DNA of 31,278 nt. Origin: a virus. The DNA is taken from positions 64,001-95,278 of the IMG/VR virus record IMGVR_UViG_3300022932_000002; one strand, 5' to 3'. The notes beneath the pieces were generated by a model. It searched no databases. It was not told the origin of the DNA and was given only the letters and a program-made list of their open reading frames with translations. The position numbers and the translations under genes are program-made. Shown piece after piece: positions 11,401 through 18,812 of the stretch (position 1 is the stretch's first letter; each line of letters opens with the position of its first letter).

Positions 11401-11595
11401 AACGGATTAGATATATTGATCCAGCACATAACAGACTTAGGTAGTGTAGCCTTTGGTGGAGAAGCTGAAAGATATAAACAAGGAGATAGAAAAGGACAAT
11501 TAAAAGCTGGGAAATTATGGGAAGATATGATTCCTGTATTAAATCAAAATACTAAAATACAAGATAAATATAATTTCTTAGTGAAGTCAATGTAA
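8482..11595 (+). CDS. Large probable virion cargo / ejected protein
   Basis: This 1037-residue protein starts one base after the polymerase stop and is the last gene of the + strand unit. The N-terminal half is Lys/Glu-rich and probably largely helical or coiled coil. The C-terminal third is richer in aromatic and hydrophobic residues and contains one clear hydrophobic stretch at about residues 911-926 (LMVIVSTLLAG), followed by an acidic patch. No enzymatic motif is recognisable. In crAss-like phages the two or three giant genes around the virion polymerase encode capsid- or tail-packaged proteins injected with DNA, and the position and size here agree. The hydrophobic segment could help membrane crossing during DNA entry, which is inference. 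It could instead be a structural muzzle or tail protein. Confidence 0.65.
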   Translation: MIVNGIVCPTNRLAMDLLVKKYNGDEVAAMKEWKEAGYEFSQDILAQAAALSEVTELEEDLSVDPLLAKEHEFLTNAKSLLTAKIDRIQKTLKDKKKGEEGLTRLKELLAEFDTLDETNGKLIINRFLIAADRMSSSSEKLFKDIKEGKKGANPAFMQRMVEYTESLNIVSEISDELLEDETLVEHKQTVKDILARIRKVKKDYLEIFQDQTAKKAAGSFKKIQAKRREEYGIEYDRNFKRDDISKGLSPKQVIQAKKEYIDKKMILNAKQIEADTFNYVKEMLKRTTDISTITEWVVNPKDMNHDIMSLATEFLDKQDFRIRNSNYDKLHEAQSLYDEYVKQVGSSSDMKKLYAPILEKNPDGSVKPIIINQNSPGWKQFKKDNEGNAIWNFQQFLARVVNEKGKIVPNFANIGFQLPKINKSSLERMQSNGVWHTIREKYLDFSKLRGSDTEFGALEYVEDESSNSNKIKVITDETGRERELIPIHYRYKVEDEDLSYDVLSSILLDYDNSLKYEAKSEAAVFLQGLKDSVKEADIIQTTSFRQRLKVNRNDKVVTRKGESNLEKAIDNLIRHRVYGISVEGDPKLVKTMNVIKSYTSLVGLGLNVYAGVTNYLQGTAMNWLEATGNSTGAYNKDNLLNAVVKYQNPKDLTDRLADTTRRVPISRVNLLMEIFNPGSEHYSVSNDAFIQDNVIKRKANTGALMVIDSLGQHALHANLMYAILDNIKVLNTEGSYLDKDFKPTKDRSKALSIDEAMYIEENGRMAVDPRVYATERTNGVSVDDLQQISGIIRRTARDLYGNYDSNNKSKIQRMAVLSLATQMRGWLVPGIQKRWRGLGTANRSLQDLTIEQRSFNAETNEFEEGIYTSTIRFITQLAKEWRGLKMEMVAENWNNLTDQEKANIKKTVYEVGTFTLMVIVSTLLAGDADDEDDNKLYLAYFARRMYSELSTYTNPKEAIRTFKNPMMSVSTINNGLDILIQHITDLGSVAFGGEAERYKQGDRKGQLKAGKLWEDMIPVLNQNTKIQDKYNFLVKSM

Positions 11596-11603
11596 CGGAA
11601 GGT

Positions 11604-11628
11604 AAAAAGGGGGTAAAACCCCTTTTTT
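11604..11628. terminator. Bidirectional intrinsic terminator between convergent units
   Basis: A run of five A and a GGGG arm, a short TAAAA loop, a CCCC arm and six T form a hairpin with a T tract on either strand. It lies 8 bases after the last + strand stop and overlaps the stop of the converging - strand gene at 11627, so one element can end both transcription units. Confidence 0.85.
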
Positions 11629-12049
11629 ATATTACACTAAATATAGCTTCTACTACTTGTTTATTTTCTGAATTTGATAATTCATTTTTAAAGTAATTAT
11701 TTAACTCTTCAATAGTACTGCTTTCATCAATAATAATTGAATCACCTTCTTTAATCTTAAAAGTTCCTTTTATTGATGTAATTTTTCCATCTCTGTCCAT
11801 TTCTCGAACCGTACTGTTAAATGTAGATGCATTAGTTAGAGGATATGTACTTACACGATGATTCCCAATAGTGTTACTTAACAATTTATATACAAAATCT
11901 TTTAATAATGTACTATGTAGCTGTTTTTCTTTAAGCGTTTTGATTATAGCCATGAATTTCTCAGAAGTTTCTAGAGTCATATTCTTAACGTCGTATTCAA
12001 TCTTAAAGTCAATAGGGATAATTATTTCTAGTTTTTTACTCATTACCAT
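11627..12049 (-). CDS. Hypothetical protein, last gene of the replication operon
   Basis: This 140-residue protein is not recognised. It starts with a strand-like segment rich in Ile and Lys (KKLEIIIPIDFKIEY), has a helical middle, then alternating strand-like segments (GTFKIKEGDSIIID), and ends in a helix. It could be a small alpha/beta protein. Two starts are possible: ATG at 12049, overlapping the uracil-DNA glycosylase stop by 7 bases, or ATG at 12043, which shares one base with that stop in a TAATG junction typical of coupled translation. It is the final gene before the convergent terminator. No function is proposed. Confidence 0.7.
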   Translation of the reverse strand: MVMSKKLEIIIPIDFKIEYDVKNMTLETSEKFMAIIKTLKEKQLHSTLLKDFVYKLLSNTIGNHRVSTYPLTNASTFNSTVREMDRDGKITSIKGTFKIKEGDSIIIDESSTIEELNNYFKNELSNSENKQVVEAIFSVI

Positions 12050-12738
12050 TTAATTTTAAATTCTTTTCCATTCATTTGTTCTAATATTTCATTTGTTTTA
12101 GTAAAATGTTTACATCCAAAGAATCCACCATGCGCTGATAATGGACTAGGATGTACAGCTTCTAAAATATGATTAGAATTAAAGATCCATTTCTTAAACT
12201 GTTTAGCATGATTGCCCCATAGTAAATAGATTATTCCTGTTTTCTGTTGAAGAACTTTCATAACTTCTATAGTAAATGGCTGCCATAAAGCAGTATGAGA
12301 TCCAGGTTTACTTTGTTCTACAGTTAATGCTGTATTTATCAACAGTACTCCTTGTGCAGCCCAATCATCTAAACAATATTTATAATCTATTTCTAAATTT
12401 AAACCTTTATAATAATCATCTTCGACTTCTTTCAAGATATTAGTTAATGAAGGAGGTCTTGGATAATCTACTCCAGAGCTAAAAGCTACTCCTGTAGCAT
12501 GCTTAGGTGTATGATATGGGTCCATACCTAGTATTACTACTTTTACTTCTTCTAAAGGAGTTAATTGAAAGGCTCTAAACATATTTTTAGCTGATGGATA
12601 TACATTAGTTATCTTTCTAGCTTTTAATACTGATAATCTGATTTTTTCCATTTCGTCAGTTTCTAGAAAATGTTGGAGAGACTTAAACCAGCCTTCTCCT
12701 AAATTTTCTAGATAAAAATCTCTCACAGCTTGAGTCAT
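12043..12738 (-). CDS. ung: Uracil-DNA glycosylase (family 1)
   Basis: This 231-residue enzyme should cleave the glycosidic bond of uracil in DNA to start base excision repair. The water-activating motif is present as GMDPYH at residues 71-76 (Asp73), a variant of the usual GQDPYH with Met replacing Gln. The second signature, HPSPLSAHGGF, begins at His196. The proline-rich PRPPSL loop (about 92-98) and LLINTALTV (131-140) also match the family, and the length is typical. It starts in an ATGA overlap with the 53-aa ORF. In a phage that carries ThyX and MazG genes, it fits keeping dU out of phage DNA. Because family 1 enzymes are very conserved, the assignment is firm. Confidence 0.96.
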   Translation of the reverse strand: MTQAVRDFYLENLGEGWFKSLQHFLETDEMEKIRLSVLKARKITNVYPSAKNMFRAFQLTPLEEVKVVILGMDPYHTPKHATGVAFSSGVDYPRPPSLTNILKEVEDDYYKGLNLEIDYKYCLDDWAAQGVLLINTALTVEQSKPGSHTALWQPFTIEVMKVLQQKTGIIYLLWGNHAKQFKKWIFNSNHILEAVHPSPLSAHGGFFGCKHFTKTNEILEQMNGKEFKIKW

Positions 12739-12896
12739 TTCTTTATTTGATATTTTAAATTCTTATTCTTAAAAAAAGCATCTACATATCTAAGACTACT
12801 ATGGTCAAAATTACCATGTGTAGGGATAGCCCAGCTATAATAGCCTCCTGGCTGTTTTTCTACAATAACAGGTTGTTCAATTATTACTTTTATCAT
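12735..12896 (-). CDS. Small hypothetical protein, 53 aa
   Basis: This ORF of 53 codons begins MIKVIIEQPVIVEK and ends YQIKK. It fills exactly the gap between two longer genes. Its ATG overlaps the upstream gene's stop as ATGA at 12893-12896, and its own TGA overlaps the uracil-DNA glycosylase ATG as ATGA at 12735-12738. Precise ATGA junctions at both ends strongly suggest a real, translationally coupled gene. The sequence has an aromatic Gly-Tyr-Tyr-Ser-Trp patch and a basic C-terminus. No family is recognised. Confidence 0.72.
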   Translation of the reverse strand: MIKVIIEQPVIVEKQPGGYYSWAIPTHGNFDHSSLRYVDAFFKNKNLKYQIKK

Positions 12897-13663
12897 TTAG
12901 TTATATATTTGTATAAATAAATCTCATTAATTGGAACAAAACTACTCATTAGTTCATTTCCTATGGGTATTCTAGCTCCTAAGTCTCTTTCCATAGCTAG
13001 TCTTCTACTTTCAGCCTTATATAAAGTTTCTTTAATAGGCTTTTGATTTCCATGAAACTCAATAATTCTTTCTTTGGCTGACTCGGTAATAGTAGAATAT
13101 CTACCTTCTAATATTTTATTAATATCATTATTATCTTTTGGTAATTCAAATTTGTACATAGTGTGATAATTATCCACTTCTATTACACTTTGAAACCATT
13201 TGTGATTTCTTAATTCTTCTTCAAATTCAAGAAAAGATATTGAACCATCAAATCTATATAATAAATAAATACTGTCTCCATAATCTCCATCATATTCAGT
13301 TCCTACGAAAGAATTTACAAAGACAGTATTCCATTTGAATGATTCTCTATTGTGACCTAAAAAAGGCAAAAGAAAAGTACTTGTTTTAGTTATTTTCTCA
13401 TGGGTATATAAATAATACCCTGGTCCAAATACTGCATGGCAACTTTCTTTTTTAATAGATTGTATTTTATATTTCTGTTTATCAATTTTTAAGTTATCGT
13501 TAATTTTAATTCGAAAGTTATCACACTCAAGTCCTATAAGAATCTTGTCTTTATCATATACTTCAAAATCATCGTGTATAGGGCCTATAAATATTGCTCG
13601 GCTACTTAATACATTAATTTTGATTAATGTTCCATTAGAATTCTTCAGTACTTTCGTTGTCAT
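12893..13663 (-). CDS. Hypothetical protein, ~256 aa
   Basis: No family is recognised. With the ATG at 13663 (MTTKVLKN) the protein has 256 residues and overlaps the 5' nuclease gene by 29 bases. An upstream in-frame ATG at 13714 would add 17 hydrophobic residues and lengthen the overlap to 80 bases, so the shorter form is preferred. The first half looks beta-rich. A Tyr/Asp/Gly segment lies around the middle (TEYDGDYGDSIYLLYRF), and the C-terminal third is helical and charged (ESAKERIIEFHG). Its place between a FEN-type nuclease and uracil-DNA glycosylase suggests a role in DNA replication or repair, but that is context only. Confidence 0.75.
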   Translation of the reverse strand: MTTKVLKNSNGTLIKINVLSSRAIFIGPIHDDFEVYDKDKILIGLECDNFRIKINDNLKIDKQKYKIQSIKKESCHAVFGPGYYLYTHEKITKTSTFLLPFLGHNRESFKWNTVFVNSFVGTEYDGDYGDSIYLLYRFDGSISFLEFEEELRNHKWFQSVIEVDNYHTMYKFELPKDNNDINKILEGRYSTITESAKERIIEFHGNQKPIKETLYKAESRRLAMERDLGARIPIGNELMSSFVPINEIYLYKYITK

Positions 13664-14399
13664 GTGTTGTTTGAAATTTAAAAGGTGTAGGTAGTTCAGG
13701 TATATAACCAACATTTGTATAAAAATCTATAGGTTTTCTTAAGATATAGACTTGTTTAAATACCTTTGTAAAATTATGAATACCTTCTCCTAGACCATAT
13801 GTTTGTATGTATTGTTTTAAACATGTTTGATAATAATGCTCTAGAGTTTTACAATCTTTTAATATTAATTCTGACTTTACTTTTCCTATTCCTTTTAATC
13901 CTTTTATATTATCCCCCGCATCACCTTCCAACAATTGTTTGAATAGAAAATGAATAGCTTCATTATTAGAAGTTACTCCTCTTTCTACTTTTTTGTAATC
14001 ATAATGCTCACCAGCAATCTGTTTTTTAACATCTTTATCTGGTGAGCAATTGATATATTTATATTTCTTTGGATTAACTTGATTAAACATCACTAAACCA
14101 TTCATATCATCAGCTTCTAAGCCTTCAAAAGATAATGCATTATACTGCTCTTTTAAATAACTTTTCAAAGTCTTTAAATATTTTAAATCACTTATAGGTC
14201 TATGTGCTTTATACTGATTATTAATATTATGTCTGAAGTAAATACCTTCAGATATGAATAAATAGTAGCTAGATGCACCAGTTTTAATTCTAATTGATTC
14301 TATTATAGAATCAATATTTTTAATACTAGTAGAAATATTTTCTTTACTACATATATAGCATAAAGAATCACCATCAATAACAGCTACTGTTTCTAACAT
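13635..14399 (-). CDS. 5'-3' exonuclease / flap endonuclease-like (FEN/PIN superfamily)
   Basis: This 254-residue protein matches phage 5' nucleases of the T5/T7 flap endonuclease type, which remove RNA primers and 5' flaps. Metal-binding acidic residues appear in order: VIDGDS (Asp9, Asp11), EADDMNG (Glu95, Asp97, Asp98), SPDKD (Asp121, Asp123) and LEGDAGDN (Asp160, Asp163). The last runs into the helix-three-turn-helix DNA-binding motif GLKGIGKVKSE at 168-178. The basic patch YKAHR (63-67) is also typical of the family. It starts inside the end of the 292-aa gene (7-base overlap). As part of this replication operon it would complement the family A polymerase, whose own fragments usually lack a 5' nuclease in phages. 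Confidence 0.93.
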   Translation of the reverse strand: MLETVAVIDGDSLCYICSKENISTSIKNIDSIIESIRIKTGASSYYLFISEGIYFRHNINNQYKAHRPISDLKYLKTLKSYLKEQYNALSFEGLEADDMNGLVMFNQVNPKKYKYINCSPDKDVKKQIAGEHYDYKKVERGVTSNNEAIHFLFKQLLEGDAGDNIKGLKGIGKVKSELILKDCKTLEHYYQTCLKQYIQTYGLGEGIHNFTKVFKQVYILRKPIDFYTNVGYIPELPTPFKFQTTHDNESTEEF

Positions 14400-15271
14400 A
14401 ATACGAGATCTATAGAATTTTTAGAATTTAATTTTTGTATAGTTTCTTCGAAAGATAAGAATTCATCACTTACATTTTTAAGCCATTCTTTCTTATCTTT
14501 AATAGTTTTTAAATTGGGCTTTTTAATATAGGAACATAATGCTTGTTTTGTGTCTCTTAATTCAACAAAATCTGTTATTCCTGACTTTTCATAAAGAGGC
14601 TTTATTGACTTTATATAATGTCTTTTAACTACCTCTAAATCTTTTTCATGTAGTAAATCTGAAGAAACAATAACACTAAATGCTTGAGGCAAAGGTGTTT
14701 CACCCAAAAATAAACATTTTCTGACATATTCAACGTAATCTCTTTTAACACATAATGTTATTAAAGGATTAAAATGTGGAACACCATCAATATATTTATC
14801 TAAATAGATCATATTACGGTAAGCTACTAGATTTCTAAATCTCCAACCATACGTTCCAGATAATTCTTCTGTAAACTGCTTTATTAAGCCTGTATATGAT
14901 TGAGTAGTACCAGGATTCATACCAGATAAATGATAATAATTTTTATCTTGTACTTGTTTAATTAAGTTTTTATGAAGTAAATCAATTACTTTATTTGCGT
15001 TAGTTTTAGTTTTAATATCTCCTACTTGATAAATTCTAGTTAGTGCAGATAAAATATAACCATCTAATTCAGAACTTGTAAATTTCTTATACTTATCTAA
15101 TACAATTTTAGCGAATTGATTCTTATCAAATCTTTTAGAATAATTATAACTTTGACCAAAGAAAATAAAAGGAATATATTCTTTATCTGAAGTAAAAATA
15201 ATATTACTTTTTAGATATCCTTTGGGAATTTGAAAAATAGATCCTATAGGATTCTTATTGAGTACATCCAT
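14393..15271 (-). CDS. Hypothetical protein downstream of the E1 gene
   Basis: This 292-residue protein is not recognised. It begins MDVLNKNPIGSIFQIPKGYL. It appears to be an alpha/beta protein with an aromatic N-terminal third, a central region with many Tyr and Arg residues, and a Lys-rich helical C-terminus. No catalytic motif is evident. It starts 10 bases after the stop of the E1-like gene and overlaps the 5' nuclease start by 7 bases (stop codon TAG), so it is expressed with both. It could be a target or accessory factor of the ubiquitin-like system, or a replication protein. The data do not decide. Confidence 0.72.
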   Translation of the reverse strand: MDVLNKNPIGSIFQIPKGYLKSNIIFTSDKEYIPFIFFGQSYNYSKRFDKNQFAKIVLDKYKKFTSSELDGYILSALTRIYQVGDIKTKTNANKVIDLLHKNLIKQVQDKNYYHLSGMNPGTTQSYTGLIKQFTEELSGTYGWRFRNLVAYRNMIYLDKYIDGVPHFNPLITLCVKRDYVEYVRKCLFLGETPLPQAFSVIVSSDLLHEKDLEVVKRHYIKSIKPLYEKSGITDFVELRDTKQALCSYIKKPNLKTIKDKKEWLKNVSDEFLSFEETIQKLNSKNSIDLVLC

Positions 15272-15281
15272 ATTTTATATT

Positions 15282-15965
15282 TTACATTTCTTGAAAATTT
15301 AATGAAGGTAACTCAAAATCAGTTTTAAAGTTGACTTGTCTAACCTCCATTTCTAAAAATCTATTTGCTAGATAATTATTAAAGACAGCTGTCATTAATG
15401 ATGCTATTAAAGCGCCACAATGTGATGTTGCTTTAAAGCTGCATGGAGCTTCTTCAATTTCACTATCATCAAATAAATATTTGATATATTCTTCTTCTTG
15501 ACCTTTTTGTACACAGAATACCATACCAACTTCAGCAAGTACTCTACCATCAATAAATACTTCTCTATCTTCTTGTTTCATCCAATTAGAAAACATAGTC
15601 TTTCTTGCTTTCATATTATCAAAAGCTGAAAACATAATTGGAGATATTTCTGATTCTTCTGTATAAAGACCCAAAGTTTCAACATTAGAATTACCTGAGA
15701 ATGCATAAATAGTTTCAGCAATAGCAGCTGCTTTATTTTTACCTATTTGATTTACTGAATACAATTGACCTGCCATATTTACTTCTTCAATAGTATCGTT
15801 ATCAAATAAGTATAGATTATGACCAATTCTTCCTAAGAATAAACTTAACCATGAACCTATTCCACCAGCACCACCAATAATGATATCTTGTGCTCCTGCT
15901 CGATACCAAGCTGCATCAGAAAATCTAACCTGTTTATTATTAATATTTACTACTTCTTCTTCCAT
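15282..15965 (-). CDS. E1-like adenylating enzyme (ThiF/MoeB/UBA fold)
   Basis: This 227-residue protein is predicted to adenylate the C-terminus of a ubiquitin-like modifier. The Rossmann ATP loop is IIGGAGGIGSWL (GxGGxG at 31-36). It is followed by LFDNDTIEEVN (Asp55, Asp57, Asn63), a conserved GKNKA lysine segment (75-79), and AFDNMKARK (Asp116, Arg121), all in the order of MoeB/ThiF enzymes. Departures are notable. The family SNLNRQ segment reads VNMAGQ, so the ATP-contacting arginine is absent, and there are no paired CxxC zinc motifs. Cys175 and Cys183 are candidate thioester cysteines. The gene lies 3 bases after the JAMM peptidase gene. This compact build resembles E1s of prokaryotic Ub-like operons (PRTRC, Bil and similar) more than housekeeping MoeB. 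Confidence 0.92.
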   Translation of the reverse strand: MEEEVVNINNKQVRFSDAAWYRAGAQDIIIGGAGGIGSWLSLFLGRIGHNLYLFDNDTIEEVNMAGQLYSVNQIGKNKAAAIAETIYAFSGNSNVETLGLYTEESEISPIMFSAFDNMKARKTMFSNWMKQEDREVFIDGRVLAEVGMVFCVQKGQEEEYIKYLFDDSEIEEAPCSFKATSHCGALIASLMTAVFNNYLANRFLEMEVRQVNFKTDFELPSLNFQEM

Positions 15966-15968
15966 AAT

Positions 15969-17243
15969 TTAAGCTTTTTCAAGTTTTAATCCTGTTAGTC
16001 TTTCAATTTCTTCATCTCCTACACTATCCTCAACATTTGCCATTAAAGCATCTATAACAGCATCGTAGATTTTTAGATCTTTACAAGGCTCTAATAACTC
16101 AATACAAGACATGGCAATTGCAGTATAATCTACAAAATTACAAATTACTCCAAATCTTGTATCAACTTTTTCAGGGAACATTAATTCTAGTTCACACAAA
16201 TAATTATCAAGAGCAATTTTACTCAATCCTCCTTTAGAAATTAAGATTTGATCTAAAGTATATTCTTTACCTGGGCCATTTTTCAATGTATCAATCAAAA
16301 ATAATTTTACTTTAGCTGGACTAAAACTACCAGCTTCTCTATTTGAAGTTAATTCAAACATATCATCTGGATCTTCTACTATTTCAGAAGTTGAATGTTC
16401 AACATAATCTTCTAATCTATCTCTGAAGGTGTTTTTTTTTCGTGAAGCTTTAGTACTTTTTCCTACTTTAGAATTTGGAGTATATACTTGGTATCCCGGC
16501 TGATAAGTTCTTTCATAAGGTTTATCATATTGCATAGTATACTGACCCGGTACATACTTAGCAACAGTTGTCTTTCTTTTAGATTCTTGCAATTCAGCAA
16601 TTCTTTTGTAAAAACTTTCTCCCAAATCTTCTAATACTAAATCGCAATCAATAGTATACATTACTTGTTCAACTTCATTAACTTCTTCTTCTGTTGATTC
16701 TGTTGAAAAGCCGAGATTACCAATATAACTTCTCTTTGTTTGCAACTTACCTGTCTTTTCAATAGTACCACAAAATGCTACTTTAGCACACCATTTATGG
16801 TATTCTTTGAAATTTACAATAAGTGATAAGTAATAGTTATATTTTGGAGCATTATCATGCAATTCAGACATATCAGTACCTGAAAAGAAAGTTTCCATAC
16901 CATGATGTGTATGAATATGACCCATTTTTTTACCTTGTTCTAATGCATCAGTCCAAGCTTCAAATGAGAATTCATCATCTGGATTAATTTCATATTCAGT
17001 ATAAGAAGCATTACCAATATCCATTGGAATAACTTTTTCAGCTAGAATTTTCCAAGTTCCAGGTTCTTCAATTCTACCTTCTGTAGTTGAATAGATTAGG
17101 ATACCACTCCATTCATCTCCTCCTACATTTTTATGTAGCACTTGGATTTGATTCAGCAATTCTCTTGAAATAGTTACCGTAGCTTTATCTTTTAAAGTAA
17201 CTACTTTTTTAGCATGTGTTTTATTATCGTTTACATTACTCAT
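15969..17243 (-). CDS. JAMM/MPN+ metallopeptidase (candidate Ub-like processing/deconjugating enzyme)
   Basis: This 424-residue protein has an N-terminal JAB/MPN domain (about 20-160) with a complete zinc-peptidase signature. Glu44 lies in DEWSGIL, and GHIHTHHGMETFFSGTD gives His111, His113, Ser121 and Asp124, which is HxHx7SxxD. JAMM enzymes cleave after the C-terminal glycine of ubiquitin-like proteins, either to mature the modifier or to remove it from targets. A basic low-complexity linker (about 230-275) leads to a C-terminal domain of about 130 residues that I cannot assign. The gene sits 2 bases after the E2-like gene stop and 3 bases before the E1 start, so all three are one translational unit. 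An E1 and an E2-like neighbour make deubiquitinase-like function much more likely than a generic peptidase. Confidence 0.92.
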   Translation of the reverse strand: MSNVNDNKTHAKKVVTLKDKATVTISRELLNQIQVLHKNVGGDEWSGILIYSTTEGRIEEPGTWKILAEKVIPMDIGNASYTEYEINPDDEFSFEAWTDALEQGKKMGHIHTHHGMETFFSGTDMSELHDNAPKYNYYLSLIVNFKEYHKWCAKVAFCGTIEKTGKLQTKRSYIGNLGFSTESTEEEVNEVEQVMYTIDCDLVLEDLGESFYKRIAELQESKRKTTVAKYVPGQYTMQYDKPYERTYQPGYQVYTPNSKVGKSTKASRKKNTFRDRLEDYVEHSTSEIVEDPDDMFELTSNREAGSFSPAKVKLFLIDTLKNGPGKEYTLDQILISKGGLSKIALDNYLCELELMFPEKVDTRFGVICNFVDYTAIAMSCIELLEPCKDLKIYDAVIDALMANVEDSVGDEEIERLTGLKLEKA

Positions 17244-17245
17244 TT

Positions 17246-18811
17246 TTAATCTAATATTAAATAATACGAATTTATTTTATCTTGTAAAACAGTACAAAAG
17301 TCTGTTTTTAATGTTGGGTGAATAACTAAGCAGTTTGCTTCAGCCTCTTGTACTTCTACTCCAATAGTATGTACGACATTTCCTTTATAATATAAAGGTT
17401 TATATCTTTTATTATCTGAATTAAATTGTCTTAGAAAACTTTGAACATCATTTGCATTACTATCTGGAGAATAATATGAACCATTGGAATAAACAACTTT
17501 AACATCAGTATTTGTAGTCATGAAATTGTTGAATTCTTCATTTTCCATGCTTAATTCAAATAACTGGGATCTTTCATTATAAGTTATTGGTAAAGTTAAA
17601 CTTGATTTAGTTAACTTTCTCAAAAGTAGTTTAGTGTGATCCATTACTTGTCTATTAGATAAGGTTACACGACTTCTAGTTCCACCATGAATATTCTCCA
17701 TTTTCATATAAGGTCCTCCTTCTATAGATTCCCAAGCTGAATAACTGTATAAGTTTACAAGTATCTTCTTAAAAGTAACTATATCCCATTTATTTCTTAT
17801 CGAATGACATAAGTTAGACATTATGGTATTATCACCTAAACAAAATGCAGTTGGAGCATTATGGTTTCTAGATACTAAATGTGAATGTCTATATCCAACA
17901 TTAGCTTCCTTAAAACTTACAGTGCCTCTATGTCCCCATATAGAACTAGTATGATTCATGTATTTATCAAAATATAAAACAATATACAAATCAGTAATAT
18001 CATGAGTTTGCTTATTACTGTTAGATAAAGTAAATTTATCAAAATAAATAATAGCAGAATATTTAGAAATAGGTTCATTTTTATAGACCTGATTTGGTAT
18101 TTCATTTAAGTCCCAAGAAGTATCGTAGAATTCTTCTAATGCTTCTCTAGCTTGCTTTTGTCGAGAATCACATAAAGTTTTAATAAAATCCTGTGGAACT
18201 GGATCTGCTGAAACAGAGTGAATTAATTCTCTAATTGCATCATATTCTTCTTGAGATTCTATAACACTAGTAACATTAGCTTTTGGAACGAATAGCTCTT
18301 TGTATAGAAAATTAAATACTTTATTATCTAACTTATATTCAACTAAAAAATCAACTTTATATGAATTACTATTATTTACAACATCTTTTATTACTCCTTT
18401 ACAAACTTTAGGGATAGCTACTAAATCCCTTATAGTATAAGAATCTACAGTATCTAAAGTTTTAAATCTTCCTGTACCATTATAAGAATATGTAAAAGAT
18501 ATTACTTCTCCTACTTTGAGATTATTTAAATTTACTTCTTTCTTCTTAACTATTTTTTCTTCTTTTTCTTCTTGAACAATCTGTTCAGGAGTAATTTTAG
18601 GCATGCTTACAGAAACTTCAGGAGATGAGTCCAACTCTCTTACCCTTCTTTCTAGGGCTTCTAAATCATCTTCTTCATCCTCATCCTCTTCTTCAATTTC
18701 TTCATCTACATCACTATATTCTTCTTCCTCTTCTTCCATGATTGGTATTTCAATAAGGTTATTAAATAAATATTCTTCTATTGCTCTTGACTCTAATTCT
18801 GAATCTTCCAT
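17246..18811 (-). CDS. E2-like conjugating protein with acidic N-terminal extension
   Basis: This 521-residue protein begins with a strongly acidic low-complexity region (about 25-50 mostly Glu/Asp). A Lys/Glu linker follows, then a beta-rich domain around 95-180. The region 250-375 has the layout of a ubiquitin-conjugating E2 fold. It contains successive strands (SAIIYFDKF, DLYIVLYFDKY, GTVSFKEA), an HSHL motif at 309-312 at the place of the usual HPN, then AFCLGD with Cys324 where E2s carry the catalytic ICLD cysteine, followed by a Trp-containing helix (KWDIVTFKKILVNL). Neighbouring E1 and JAMM genes support this reading. The start directly follows the T tract of an upstream terminator. 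The E2 assignment is from motif order, not from an alignment. Confidence 0.75.
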   Translation of the reverse strand: MEDSELESRAIEEYLFNNLIEIPIMEEEEEEYSDVDEEIEEEDEDEEDDLEALERRVRELDSSPEVSVSMPKITPEQIVQEEKEEKIVKKKEVNLNNLKVGEVISFTYSYNGTGRFKTLDTVDSYTIRDLVAIPKVCKGVIKDVVNNSNSYKVDFLVEYKLDNKVFNFLYKELFVPKANVTSVIESQEEYDAIRELIHSVSADPVPQDFIKTLCDSRQKQAREALEEFYDTSWDLNEIPNQVYKNEPISKYSAIIYFDKFTLSNSNKQTHDITDLYIVLYFDKYMNHTSSIWGHRGTVSFKEANVGYRHSHLVSRNHNAPTAFCLGDNTIMSNLCHSIRNKWDIVTFKKILVNLYSYSAWESIEGGPYMKMENIHGGTRSRVTLSNRQVMDHTKLLLRKLTKSSLTLPITYNERSQLFELSMENEEFNNFMTTNTDVKVVYSNGSYYSPDSNANDVQSFLRQFNSDNKRYKPLYYKGNVVHTIGVEVQEAEANCLVIHPTLKTDFCTVLQDKINSYYLILD

Positions 18812-18812
18812 A

